The notes: a model not told the origin generated them from the sequence alone. Positions 7,141 to 14,441 are shown, counted from the stretch's first letter. The stretch: DNA of 16,066 bases from Syntrophaceae bacterium UBA7544 (GCA_002479215.1 DLME01000217.1:1-16066); one strand, 5' to 3'. Numbers and translations are program-made.

Positions 7141-7836
7141 ATGAGTTTGGTGACGATTTTTTTTCTGGCTGTCAGTCTGGGTGTGGATGCTTTTTCGGTA
7201 GCTATAGGCATTGGCGCGTCAAATATCCACGGGTATGAACCCACAAAACAGGACTTGGAAACCGATTCCGCGACAAACAGGGAGGTATCATACCCTCCGT
7301 TTTGCGGGATTGTTCAACTAGCCAATTCCAATACGCTACGCTTTTGGAATTGGAGTTTCACAAACACAAAATCATGGCAGCCTGTTTTACGTCTGGCCTC
7401 GTCTTTCGGAGCTTTTCAGTTTGCTATGCCCATTATCGGTTGGCTGGCCGGTTTAACAATAGTTAATATTGTAGCCGGGTATGACCACTGGGTGGCTTTT
7501 GCGCTTCTGGCTTATGTCGGCGGCAGAATGATTTGGGAAACATTGAAGAAGGAAAAAGAAAAGGAAACAAATGATCAGACCAAAGGGTGGCCGCTGTTGA
7601 TGCTTTCCATTGCCACGAGTATTGATGCGTTGGCTGTGGGTTTCAGTTTCTCTTTGTTAAAGACGGAAATAATATTTCCCGCGGTCATTATCGGCATCGT
7701 TTGTTTTTTCATGACAGTTACTGGTATGTTGTTTAGCAAGGGGCTCGCCGGAATCTTCGGCAAAAAAGTAGGGATATTCGGTGGTGTGGTTTTGATTGTA
7801 ATTGGTGTAAAGATTTTGATTGATCATTGGAGGTAA
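7141..7836 (+). CDS. mntP: Manganese efflux pump MntP carrying an in-frame repeat insertion
   Basis: MntP proteins export Mn2+ across the inner membrane. Family blocks are all present: LGVDAFSVAIGIGA (13-26), FGAFQFAMPIIGWLAG (from 89), DHWVAFALLAYVGGRMI, IATSIDALAVGFSFSL and GKKVGIFGGVVLIVIGVKIL. The paired Asp residues (GVDAF and SIDAL) are the usual metal-site acids. At 231 residues it is about 46 longer than E. coli MntP (188, from memory), and the whole excess lies between residues about 28 and 73, where repeat copy B is read in frame. This falls in the loop between helices 1 and 2, so all helices should survive. ATG 7141 is chosen because the N-terminus then aligns exactly with the family; a TTG at 7132 (better placed for GTGAG) is an alternative. 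Whether the enlarged protein works is unknown. Confidence 0.88.
   Translation: MSLVTIFFLAVSLGVDAFSVAIGIGASNIHGYEPTKQDLETDSATNREVSYPPFCGIVQLANSNTLRFWNWSFTNTKSWQPVLRLASSFGAFQFAMPIIGWLAGLTIVNIVAGYDHWVAFALLAYVGGRMIWETLKKEKEKETNDQTKGWPLLMLSIATSIDALAVGFSFSLLKTEIIFPAVIIGIVCFFMTVTGMLFSKGLAGIFGKKVGIFGGVVLIVIGVKILIDHWR
7228..7364 (+). repeat. Dispersed palindromic repeat, copy B, in frame inside mntP
   Basis: This is a 137-bp unit with the same ends as copy A (CACGGGTATGAA and GAGTTTCACAAA). It contains the dyad GGTATCATACC at its centre, a CCG/CGG hairpin and a perfect 10-bp stem, CCAATTCCAA (7322-7331) with TTGGAATTGG (7344-7353), around a 12-nt loop. Most stem bases that differ from copy A change in pairs. 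The unit has no stop codon in the mntP frame and adds a polar peptide beginning HGYEPTKQDLET. The net gain over normal MntP is about 138 bp, a whole number of codons. No obvious target duplication is visible, apart from similar AATATC and AAAATC near the edges. Confidence 0.85.
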
Positions 7837-7841
7837 AGCAT

Positions 7842-8390
7842 ATGCATTATCAAATTATTAAAGTCGGGAAAGAAGAAGTAGGACTGGTTTGGGACGATTC
7901 CGGAAAAAAGACGCGAGTGGAATATATTTATTTGCCCAATCCGAAAAGGAAATTGAAAGAGCTAATTATAAAAGATTTTCCTGAAATCAATAAAATCACG
8001 CGCAGGATTCCGGGCGGTATTGATGATCGAATTGCAAAATTATATTTTGGTAAAAAAGAAAATATCGATCTTTCTCTTTTGAATTTATCGCGGCTCACAG
8101 ATTTCTCGGCAAAAGTATTAAAACAAGCATGTAAAATTCAGCGCGGCAAAGTAGCCACTTATTCAGGATTGGCGGGGAAAATAGGTGTTACGGGAGCGGC
8201 CAGAGCAGTCGGAACGGCATTGGCCAACAATCCCTTCCCGTTAATCATGCCTTGTCATCGCGTTGTCCGGGCGGATGGTTCATTGGGCGGCTTTGGCGGA
8301 GGTCTGGCGATGAAAAGAGAACTGCTCAGAAAGGAAGGTATTTCTTTAGATAGAAAAAGACGAGTTCCCGCGAAATATTTCTGGAAGTAA
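7842..8390 (+). CDS. ogt: Methylated-DNA--protein-cysteine methyltransferase
   Basis: This suicide enzyme moves the alkyl group from O6-alkylguanine (and O4-alkylthymine) in DNA to its own cysteine, directly reversing the damage. The 182-residue protein ends in the standard DNA-binding and active-site domain: TDFSAKVLKQACKI, GKVATYSGLAGKIG, the helix-turn-helix part with GAARAVGTALANNP (Arg finger), then the active site MPCHRVV with nucleophile Cys138, and GSLGGFGGGLAMKRELLRKEG. The N-terminal part is divergent, as usual in the Ogt/AdaB branch. ATG 7842 is chosen over the upstream TTG at 7827 because GGAGG (7829-7833) sits at the right distance. That Shine-Dalgarno lies against the mntP stop, which implies translational coupling. 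With uvrC it makes this run partly a repair operon. Whether the enzyme is Ogt-like or Ada-C-like cannot be settled by eye. Confidence 0.92.
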   Translation: MHYQIIKVGKEEVGLVWDDSGKKTRVEYIYLPNPKRKLKELIIKDFPEINKITRRIPGGIDDRIAKLYFGKKENIDLSLLNLSRLTDFSAKVLKQACKIQRGKVATYSGLAGKIGVTGAARAVGTALANNPFPLIMPCHRVVRADGSLGGFGGGLAMKRELLRKEGISLDRKRRVPAKYFWK

Positions 8391-8438
8391 CATTATAGTG
8401 ATGGTGGCCGCGAAAGAAGAAAATAATGGAGATGAAAA

Positions 8439-8483
8439 AGCCGGGAGCTAACTGCATTACTTATGTCCAAGTAACTCCCGGCT
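8439..8483 (-). terminator. Intrinsic terminator between convergent ogt and acyl-CoA dehydrogenase genes
   Basis: AGCCGGGAG (8439-8447) and CTCCCGGCT (8475-8483) form a perfect 9-bp GC-rich stem. A second stem, TTACTT/AAGTAA, stacks inside it with a 9-nt bulge on one side. On the minus strand the hairpin runs into TTTTTC, so it should end the acyl-CoA dehydrogenase transcript well. On the plus strand the tail AAATATTTTATAT is weaker, but it may still stop the uvrC-mntP-ogt transcript. Confidence 0.8.
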
Positions 8484-8519
8484 AAATATTTTATATACAA
8501 TTGTTCAGCGGCGATCCAA

Positions 8520-9857
8520 TCAACCAACCGGCCAAACCTGTTTGAATGCTGTTTTCGGGAAAAAACAATATGGACATTCATCAGGTGGCTGATCGCCGTA
8601 GTGGATGTGTCCGCACATACGGCATCGCCAGGCGATTGCGTTTTTCGCCGAAGGTTCATTCAAATCAAGTCCCCGGATCAGGGGAAGGTCTTCCAGGGGC
8701 GGCATTGCCGGTTTGTAATTATTCAATACGTAACCGGAAACAATCAGCCGTTGCACCTCACTGGTGCCTTCGTAAATGCTGAATAACCGGATATCCCGGA
8801 GTAATTTTTCGATGGGGAACATTTTAGTGTATCCGTAGCCGCCGAAAATTTGCAGGGCATCGTTAACCACTTCCATGGCTTTTTCCGTTGCATAAAATTT
8901 GGCGATAGAGGCGCTTATCGCGGGATCTATCCCGTTATCCGCTTCCCATGCTGCTTTCCAAACTAAAAGACGGGACGTTTCCACTTTTTGATACATTTCC
9001 GCAATCTTGAACTGGATGGCTTCAAAGTTTGATATCTTTGTCCCGAAAACCCTTCTTTTCTTGGCGTAATCAATAGCATATTCCATAGCTGAACGGGCAG
9101 CTCCTACGGCAAATGCCCCGATACTCGGCCTGGTCAGGGAGAAGGTTTTCATTGCCAGGATAAACCCTTTGCCCGGTTCCGCAATGACGTTTTCCTTCGG
9201 TACTCTGACGTTTTTAAAGTTGAGCCCCGCTGTATTAGAACAGCGCTGCCCTAATTTAGGAATAGGCTTGCCCACGGAGACTCCTTCCCAATTTTTTTCC
9301 ACCAGAAACGCACCTATACCCTCATGTTGTTTGGCCGGATCGATTGTTGCGAAAACCGTCATGTAATCAGATACGCCGGCGTTGGTAATCCAGTACTTTG
9401 TTCCGTTTAAAAAATAATCGTCCCCTTTTTTTTCGGCCAGGCAGCGCATTCCGGCTACATCGGAGCCCATGACCGGTTCTGATGTAGCGAAACAAATGCG
9501 CTTGAATTCGCGGGTTATTAGCGAAAGATATTTTTCTTTAAGTTTTTCGTTGTCAGAAAGAATGATCGGCGCCATGCCCAGAGAATTATCGAAGATTGAT
9601 GTGGCTATGCCCGGACAGGCCGCGGAAATCTCCTCGGTGAGGATAACGTTTTCTATAAGGCCGAATCCCTTGCCGCCATATTTTATGGGGATATTAGTGT
9701 TCATAAAACCGGCATTGAAGGCTTTTTGCAGCAAAAAAAGTGGAATTTCATCCTTCTCATCGTAATGCCACACTGCAGGCAGGATTTCCTTGACTGAAAA
9801 TTCACGAACTTTTGCCTGTAATTCTTTTTGCTGAGGGCTTAATTCAAACTGCAACAT
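8520..9857 (-). CDS. Acyl-CoA dehydrogenase fused to a C-terminal rubredoxin-like domain
   Basis: This 445-residue flavoprotein should form the 2,3-double bond in an acyl-CoA. Residues 1-380 are a standard acyl-CoA dehydrogenase: an N-terminal helical part, a middle beta domain with CFATSEPVMGSDVAGM (122-137) and YWITNAGVSD (155-164), and a C-terminal helical part with RRVFGTKISNFEAIQFKIAE and QIFGGYGYTK. The catalytic base is E363 in IYEGTSEVQRLIV. After a Pro-rich linker (about 380-405) comes a rubredoxin-like metal site, WRCRMCG then DECPYC, with Cys412, 415, 428 and 431 (CxxC-x12-CxxC), as at the end of rubrerythrins. The fusion suggests that electrons from the flavin pass to, or are sensed by, a bound iron. 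The chain length of the substrate is unknown. A strong Shine-Dalgarno (AAGGAGG) precedes the ATG. The gene stands alone, without ETF genes nearby. Confidence 0.93.
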   Translation of the reverse strand: MLQFELSPQQKELQAKVREFSVKEILPAVWHYDEKDEIPLFLLQKAFNAGFMNTNIPIKYGGKGFGLIENVILTEEISAACPGIATSIFDNSLGMAPIILSDNEKLKEKYLSLITREFKRICFATSEPVMGSDVAGMRCLAEKKGDDYFLNGTKYWITNAGVSDYMTVFATIDPAKQHEGIGAFLVEKNWEGVSVGKPIPKLGQRCSNTAGLNFKNVRVPKENVIAEPGKGFILAMKTFSLTRPSIGAFAVGAARSAMEYAIDYAKKRRVFGTKISNFEAIQFKIAEMYQKVETSRLLVWKAAWEADNGIDPAISASIAKFYATEKAMEVVNDALQIFGGYGYTKMFPIEKLLRDIRLFSIYEGTSEVQRLIVSGYVLNNYKPAMPPLEDLPLIRGLDLNEPSAKNAIAWRCRMCGHIHYGDQPPDECPYCFFPKTAFKQVWPVG

Positions 9858-10019
9858 GATTTCCTCCTTAATATCTTTAATTTTACTTCCGGATAGGATT
9901 TTTTTTCGATAATAGATTGCTCTAAGTTAAGGCTAAAAGACAATGCGTTTAACAAGGTGTATTGATTTGCTTCCGCTAACATTGGGTTGTAGTTCCTCTT
10001 CAAATTAAAGCTCTTTATA

Positions 10020-11996
10020 TCAGACGCGAATCGGCAAAATGACGGTTTCTATTCCATCCCACTGTAAACGGCGTTGAATCGCGTAAGCTGTTTCGTTATG
10101 CAGCAGTCTTTGAAATAAATGTTCCTGGCGAAAGATCAATTTCCCAGTGAAAACCATTGACTTATGGAATTCTTTTGCCAGCGATTCACACAACTCAGTC
10201 GCTTTTTCCACAACATCTGTTCCGGTATCAATTCTATAGTCTGCGGCCATCCCGTAAGAGCGGACAAGATGCACATATTTTTTAAGGCCGTCTTCTACCG
10301 AAGTAGTTAATTGCTGCATTTCTGCGGTTCCCTTGAAAGCTCCCTGATCAACTTCGGCAATCGATATAAAAATGAAGTTTTTATAAAAATGCGGAAATTT
10401 TCGGTTAATCGAAAGCCACGTATGCAGGCCAAATCCGTTGAAACCGCTAACAAGCATGATTGCTGTGGGCTCCCTTGGATTCAATGGTTCGTTATTAAAA
10501 TTTTTGCCCGGACGTATCTTTTGGAGAATATCTTCCAACTGGAGAGCCGCCTGCCGGACTTTATGATAATGGCGTTTAATTAAATAGCATGAACCTATGA
10601 GAACGGACGTTATTACTAATGTAGCCCAGCCGCCTTCCCCAAATTTTTCATAAACAGTTACGCAAAGTATCGTAACGCAGAGAATAAAACCAATTACATG
10701 TATGATTATGTGTCTTTTCCAATTTTTATCTTTTTCTTTATCATGAAGAAAAAAGCGGATCATGCCGAACTGAGAGAGTGAAAATGTTAGAAAAACATTG
10801 ATCGCGTACATAACAACAAGAGCAGAAATGGAGCCATGCGTATAGAACAATAGTATAATTGACGCGCCTCCCATTAGTAAGATGCCGTTTTGCATTGTGA
10901 GCCTTTCGGAGAGCATGGCGAAGCGATGCGGAAGCCAATAATCAGTTGCCATGTTGGCCATAACACGTGGTCCGTCAACAAAACCTGCTTGAGCACCTAC
11001 CAAAAGCAAAGCGCCTTCGGAAAGGATCGTTATCAGTGCAATCCACGCTCCCGAAGACCAATTGCTAAATACTTCATTGGAGAGAATCGCATTTAGTGTT
11101 CTACCTTCAACCGGTTTTATCTGAAAAAGTGCATAACAGATCAATAAACCGGCGGCGGTGAAGGCGAGCGATATTGCCATGTAAGCCATCGTCCGCTTTC
11201 CCGTCTGAACTTTTGGCTCTCGCATGATCTGCATTCCGTTGGATACTGCTTCTATTCCTGTATATGTCCCGCCTCCCAGAGAGAAGGCCCGCAAAAAAAT
11301 TGCCAGTATGCCGATAAAGCCGATTGATCCGATATCCTGACGGAAACTGCTGTTAAACTGGCTCAAGACAGTTTCAAATTGATCGACATGAGTAAATAAC
11401 CCGTAACCAATCAGCAAAATATGAGTTAGAACAAAAACAAAGAATATAGGCGCGAGAATCATGACGGATTCCTTGACGCCCCGCAAATTCATAATGATGA
11501 GTGCGAAAATAAGAAAAGCGACGAATATCAGTTTGTATTTTTGATATGACACGGGCAAAAAACTGAAAATGGCATCGCCGCAGGAAACTAGAGAAACCGT
11601 GATTGTCAGCATATAGTCAACGATCAATGCGCTTCCCGATATTACGCCGGCGCTATCGCTGATGGTTTTTGTCGATACAATATACCCGCCGCCGCCTTGC
11701 GGGAAATGTTCAATAATGCGCGTGTAGGCATAAGCAATAATAAAAACAGTAAACGCCGTGGCGAGACCGATAAGGATGGCAATATAGGAATGAGCGCCAA
11801 GAGCCTTGAATGCTTCTTCCGGGCCATAAGATGAAGAGGATAAACCATCGGCACCCAAGCCTATCCAGGCAAGGATTGGAATAAGGGATATTTTATAAAA
11901 GATGGATGGCTCATTTACATTACGCGGTTCGCCGACAAGTTTGTGCCATAATCTGTGCGTTAGACTTTTTTTATGTTGAGAGTCTATAGTCTCCAT
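10020..11996 (-). CDS. APC-superfamily permease, KimA/KUP-like, with cytosolic C-terminal domain
   Basis: This 658-residue protein has about 12 hydrophobic segments up to residue ~475 and a soluble tail. The first helix carries the broken-helix motif GLGADGLSSSSYGPEEA (47-63), the hallmark of the APC fold and close to the matching stretch in KimA/KUP potassium importers. Other conserved parts are PQGGGGYIVSTKT (99-110), the NLRGVKES loop (170-177) and GGGTYTGIEAVSNG (241-254). The tail (about 505-658) has alternating strands and helices (PTAIMLVSGFNGFG, KNFIFISIAEVD) resembling the universal-stress-like regulatory domain of KimA, which binds cyclic di-AMP there. A K+ symporter is the best guess; an amino acid permease is the alternative. 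It lies 62 bp downstream of proB on the same strand. The Shine-Dalgarno (GAAAGAG) is rather far from the ATG. Confidence 0.8.
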   Translation of the reverse strand: METIDSQHKKSLTHRLWHKLVGEPRNVNEPSIFYKISLIPILAWIGLGADGLSSSSYGPEEAFKALGAHSYIAILIGLATAFTVFIIAYAYTRIIEHFPQGGGGYIVSTKTISDSAGVISGSALIVDYMLTITVSLVSCGDAIFSFLPVSYQKYKLIFVAFLIFALIIMNLRGVKESVMILAPIFFVFVLTHILLIGYGLFTHVDQFETVLSQFNSSFRQDIGSIGFIGILAIFLRAFSLGGGTYTGIEAVSNGMQIMREPKVQTGKRTMAYMAISLAFTAAGLLICYALFQIKPVEGRTLNAILSNEVFSNWSSGAWIALITILSEGALLLVGAQAGFVDGPRVMANMATDYWLPHRFAMLSERLTMQNGILLMGGASIILLFYTHGSISALVVMYAINVFLTFSLSQFGMIRFFLHDKEKDKNWKRHIIIHVIGFILCVTILCVTVYEKFGEGGWATLVITSVLIGSCYLIKRHYHKVRQAALQLEDILQKIRPGKNFNNEPLNPREPTAIMLVSGFNGFGLHTWLSINRKFPHFYKNFIFISIAEVDQGAFKGTAEMQQLTTSVEDGLKKYVHLVRSYGMAADYRIDTGTDVVEKATELCESLAKEFHKSMVFTGKLIFRQEHLFQRLLHNETAYAIQRRLQWDGIETVILPIRV

Positions 11997-12058
11997 GACA
12001 AAATCACTCTTTCTAAAAGACTATGCGTGAATGATTACTTTATTATCATTTTTTAAGC

Positions 12059-13210
12059 TTAAAGTTTGTTTCTGGAATTTTGTTTAGTTATAGCCAGATT
12101 ATCACGGTGGATGACTTCATCGTAATCTTTGTGCCCCAGAACCTGGCTTATTTGGGAAGTTTTTAAACCCTTGATTTTACGGATTTCAGCGGAATTATAA
12201 TTGACGAGACCTTTGGCCAGAGGTGCTCCTTCGCGGTCAACGCAGCTCACGGGATCGCCCAAATCAAAATCTCCTTCTACATCAACGATTCCTGAAGGGA
12301 GAAGACTCTTGCCTTTTTCCAGTAATGCCTTTTTAGCGCCGTCGTCAATAACTAATTTGCCGCGGGGATGTAAGGTGAAGGCGATCCAATATTTCTTACT
12401 GTTTAAATGATCAGCCATAGGAAGGAAAAGCGTTCCGATTTCTTTTCCCGCCAGAATGTCGGCCAAAACCTTTTTTCTTTTACCGGGAGCTATGACACAC
12501 GGAATGCCGATGGCGGTAACTTTTTTGGCGGCCAAAACTTTGCTTTTCATGCCGCCCATTCCCACTGCTGTAGTTTCTCCGGTGGCGGCGGCTTCAATTT
12601 CGTCGGTGAATTCACTGACCAGAGGAATAAGCTTGGCTTTTTTGAATTCCGCCGGATTGCAATCATAAAGTCCGGCAGTACTCGTTAAATTGATAAAAAG
12701 ATCGGCCTCGACGATATTGGCGATCATCGCGGCAAGATTGTCGTTGTCGCCGAATTTTATTTCGTCCACGGCAACAGAGTCGTTTTCATTGATAATAGGG
12801 GTAACGCGCCACTCCGTCAAAGTGGAAAGAGTGTTGCGTATATTTAAATACCTCTGACGATCGGTGAGATCGGAAAGTGTCAGCAGAAGCTGGGCAACGT
12901 AAAGACCGTTCTTTTCAAAAGATTTGGAATAAACACGCATTAATCTTCCCTGACCGATAGCGGCCGCGGCCTGTTTTTCGGGTATGCTCTTGAGTTCTCC
13001 GGTTACGTTCAGGCGATGTTTTCCGGAAACTATCGCGCCGGAAGTTACCAGCACCACGGAATAACCCTGACGCACCAGATCGGACATTTCTTTAACAAGT
13101 GCATGAATAATCTTGAGGTCGAGGCCGTCAGTGCCGGACAGTACTGCCGAACCTACTTTGATCAGTATTTTTTTTGCGCTCGAAAGAGTTTCTTGGCGGA
13201 TATTCTTCAT
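12059..13210 (-). CDS. proB: Glutamate 5-kinase with PUA domain
   Basis: This is the first enzyme of proline synthesis: ATP plus L-glutamate gives gamma-glutamyl phosphate. The 383-residue length is normal for the PUA-containing form. The amino-acid kinase domain (about 11-260) shows KILIKVGSAVLSG, VLVTSGAIVSGKHRL, the family block AAIGQGRLMRVYSKSF, INENDSVAVDEIKFGDNDNLAA (substrate and feedback site) and TAVGMGGMKSKVLAAKKV. The PUA domain (about 276-355) starts with RGKLVIDDGAKKALLEKGKSLLPSGI, and the tail LGHKDYDEVIHRDNLAI matches the E. coli enzyme. The start lies 7 bp beyond the obgE stop, so the two are probably co-transcribed and coupled; the Shine-Dalgarno is poor. No proA is in the window. 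obgE-proB neighbours are common in deltaproteobacteria. No odd residues were noticed. Confidence 0.96.
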   Translation of the reverse strand: MKNIRQETLSSAKKILIKVGSAVLSGTDGLDLKIIHALVKEMSDLVRQGYSVVLVTSGAIVSGKHRLNVTGELKSIPEKQAAAAIGQGRLMRVYSKSFEKNGLYVAQLLLTLSDLTDRQRYLNIRNTLSTLTEWRVTPIINENDSVAVDEIKFGDNDNLAAMIANIVEADLFINLTSTAGLYDCNPAEFKKAKLIPLVSEFTDEIEAAATGETTAVGMGGMKSKVLAAKKVTAIGIPCVIAPGKRKKVLADILAGKEIGTLFLPMADHLNSKKYWIAFTLHPRGKLVIDDGAKKALLEKGKSLLPSGIVDVEGDFDLGDPVSCVDREGAPLAKGLVNYNSAEIRKIKGLKTSQISQVLGHKDYDEVIHRDNLAITKQNSRNKL

Positions 13211-13217
13211 TGCTCTA

Positions 13218-14225
13218 TTAGTGTTTTGCTTGATTTAATAATGTGATTATATTTTTTAATATTTCCTGTATTCCTTCTCCGGTGACAGCGGAAAAAAGAT
13301 GAAGTATTATCCGCTTTTTTTTGAATAGCGCAACTTCTTTTTTAGCTTTCTCTCTAACAAAGGGAAGGTCAATCTTATTGAGAGCCACGATTTGCGGTTT
13401 TCCCAGCAGTTCAGCATTGTAATGCCCCAGTTCCTCATTGATTGTCGTAAAGTTAGACCAGGCATCAGTGTTTGGTTCAACGGAGATATCAATAATATGC
13501 AGCAGTAGCGATGTTCTTTCCACATGTTTTAAAAATTGAATGCCCATGCCGGAACCATCATGCGCGCCGGAGATAAGGCCGGGTATATCGGCAAGAACAA
13601 AACTTTTGCTGTTCGAGTATTTAACAACGCCCAAGTGTGGTGTCAGGGTGGTGAAAGGATAATCGGCAATTTTGGGTTTGGCCGCGGATACGCGGGAGAT
13701 AAAGGTTGATTTACCGGCGTTAGGAAAGCCAAGGATGCCTACATCAGCCAGCAATTTCAGTTCAAGTTTAAGCGTGAATTCTTCACCTTCCATGCCCTCC
13801 TGGGCAAAATGAGGTGTTTGATGGGTGGAGGTGGTGAAGTGAGCATTGCCCTTACCGCCGATACCACCGCGTGCAACAATAAAAGTTTGGCCTAACTTCG
13901 ACAAATCTGCCAGCACCTCCCCGGTTTCGAAATTTTTGATAATTGTTCCCACCGGTACGACAACTTCCAGATCTTCTGCGCTTCTGCCGGTGCGATGGTT
14001 GCCAGAGCCGTGGCCGCCGTTTTTGGCAATTTGATGTTGCTGATATTTTAAATCCAGCAGCGTGTGATGACTTTTCGCTGTGCGAAAGATAACATCACCG
14101 CCTTTGCCGCCATCGCCCCCGTCCGGGCCGCCGCGTGGCACAAATTTTTCCCGCCGGAAACTCACACAACCGCGGCCGCCATGTCCGGCCTTGATATAAA
14201 TTTTTACTTCATCAACAAATTTCAT
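13218..14225 (-). CDS. obgE: Obg-family GTPase (ribosome assembly/stress)
   Basis: This essential GTPase binds the 50S subunit late in assembly and links translation to stress responses and cell-cycle control. It has 335 residues. The Gly-rich Obg fold (about 2-158) shows AGHGGRGCVSFRREKFVPRG, GPDGGDGGKGGDV and GGIGGKGNAHF. The G domain follows with G1 GFPNAGKST (166-174), the switch region DYPFTTLTPHLGVV, G3 DIPGLISGAHDGSGMG (from 213), G4 NKID (283-286) and G5 SAVTGEG (312-318). There is no acidic or OCT-type C-terminal tail, as in the shorter versions. The Shine-Dalgarno AAGGAA lies 9 nt before the ATG. Upstream, the rpmA terminator and a MITE-like element separate it from rplU-rpmA, so it probably has its own promoter (14251-14259). 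Confidence 0.97.
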   Translation of the reverse strand: MKFVDEVKIYIKAGHGGRGCVSFRREKFVPRGGPDGGDGGKGGDVIFRTAKSHHTLLDLKYQQHQIAKNGGHGSGNHRTGRSAEDLEVVVPVGTIIKNFETGEVLADLSKLGQTFIVARGGIGGKGNAHFTTSTHQTPHFAQEGMEGEEFTLKLELKLLADVGILGFPNAGKSTFISRVSAAKPKIADYPFTTLTPHLGVVKYSNSKSFVLADIPGLISGAHDGSGMGIQFLKHVERTSLLLHIIDISVEPNTDAWSNFTTINEELGHYNAELLGKPQIVALNKIDLPFVREKAKKEVALFKKKRIILHLFSAVTGEGIQEILKNIITLLNQAKH

Positions 14226-14250
14226 GTTGAATTATTCCTTGGTTAGAAAG

Positions 14251-14259
14251 CTTATACCA
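14251..14259 (-). promoter_or_regulatory. Extended -10 promoter for obgE-proB, overlapping the MITE end
   Basis: Read on the minus strand this is TG-G-TATAAG, an extended -10 element with five of six bases in the hexamer. No good -35 is present, which extended -10 promoters can tolerate. Transcription would begin near 14244, leaving about 20 nt of leader with the obgE Shine-Dalgarno. Six of its nine bases lie inside the outer end of the repeat element at 14254-14380. Confidence 0.5.
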
Positions 14260-14380
14260 TTTTTAAATCAAAGATGATATCGAGGCGGCAAGGAGGTGGC
14301 GACGAGGCGTATTATATAAATACGTTGAGGAAGCCAACGACAAAACCAACAAAGATGGCGCTTTGATTTAGAATTGGTAT
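14254..14380. mobile_element. MITE-like element with 20-bp terminal inverted repeats
   Basis: ATACCATTTTTAAATCAAAG (14254-14273) and CTTTGATTTAGAATTGGTAT (14361-14380) are inverted repeats with two mismatches over 20 bp, bounding a 127-bp non-coding unit. The centre holds a perfect CGTATT/AATACG stem (14308-14324). The body (GAGGCGGCAAGGAGGTGGCG and onward) is GC-richer than its surroundings and has no open frame of note. No clear target duplication was seen beyond TA at the edge. It would have to be moved by a transposase encoded elsewhere. It is distinct from the CACGGG repeat family. A single copy in this window means mobility is inferred from the structure alone. Confidence 0.65.
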
Positions 14381-14389
14381 CCAAAATAA

Positions 14390-14415
14390 AAAGGCGCTTT
14401 GTTACAAGCGCCTTT
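14390..14415 (-). terminator. Intrinsic terminator of rplU-rpmA
   Basis: AAAGGCGCTT (14390-14399) and AAGCGCCTTT (14406-14415) make a perfect 10-bp stem with a 6-nt loop. On the minus strand it is followed by TTTTATTTTGG. It lies 26 bp beyond the rpmA stop, so transcripts from the rplU promoter should largely end here, before obgE. Confidence 0.9.
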
Positions 14416-14441
14416 AAAATAAAAAATATTTACACCATCTT

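Noticed and set aside
9858..10019. Promoter for the acyl-CoA dehydrogenase gene
   Set aside because: TATTAT lies at a plausible place on the minus strand, but no acceptable -35 box is found at 16-18 bp, so no site is called.
12025..12055. AATGAT/ATCATT hairpin followed by T-run between proB and the permease
   Set aside because: The T-run is on the plus strand, but both flanking genes are on the minus strand. The stem is short and AT-rich, so it is unlikely to be a terminator for either.
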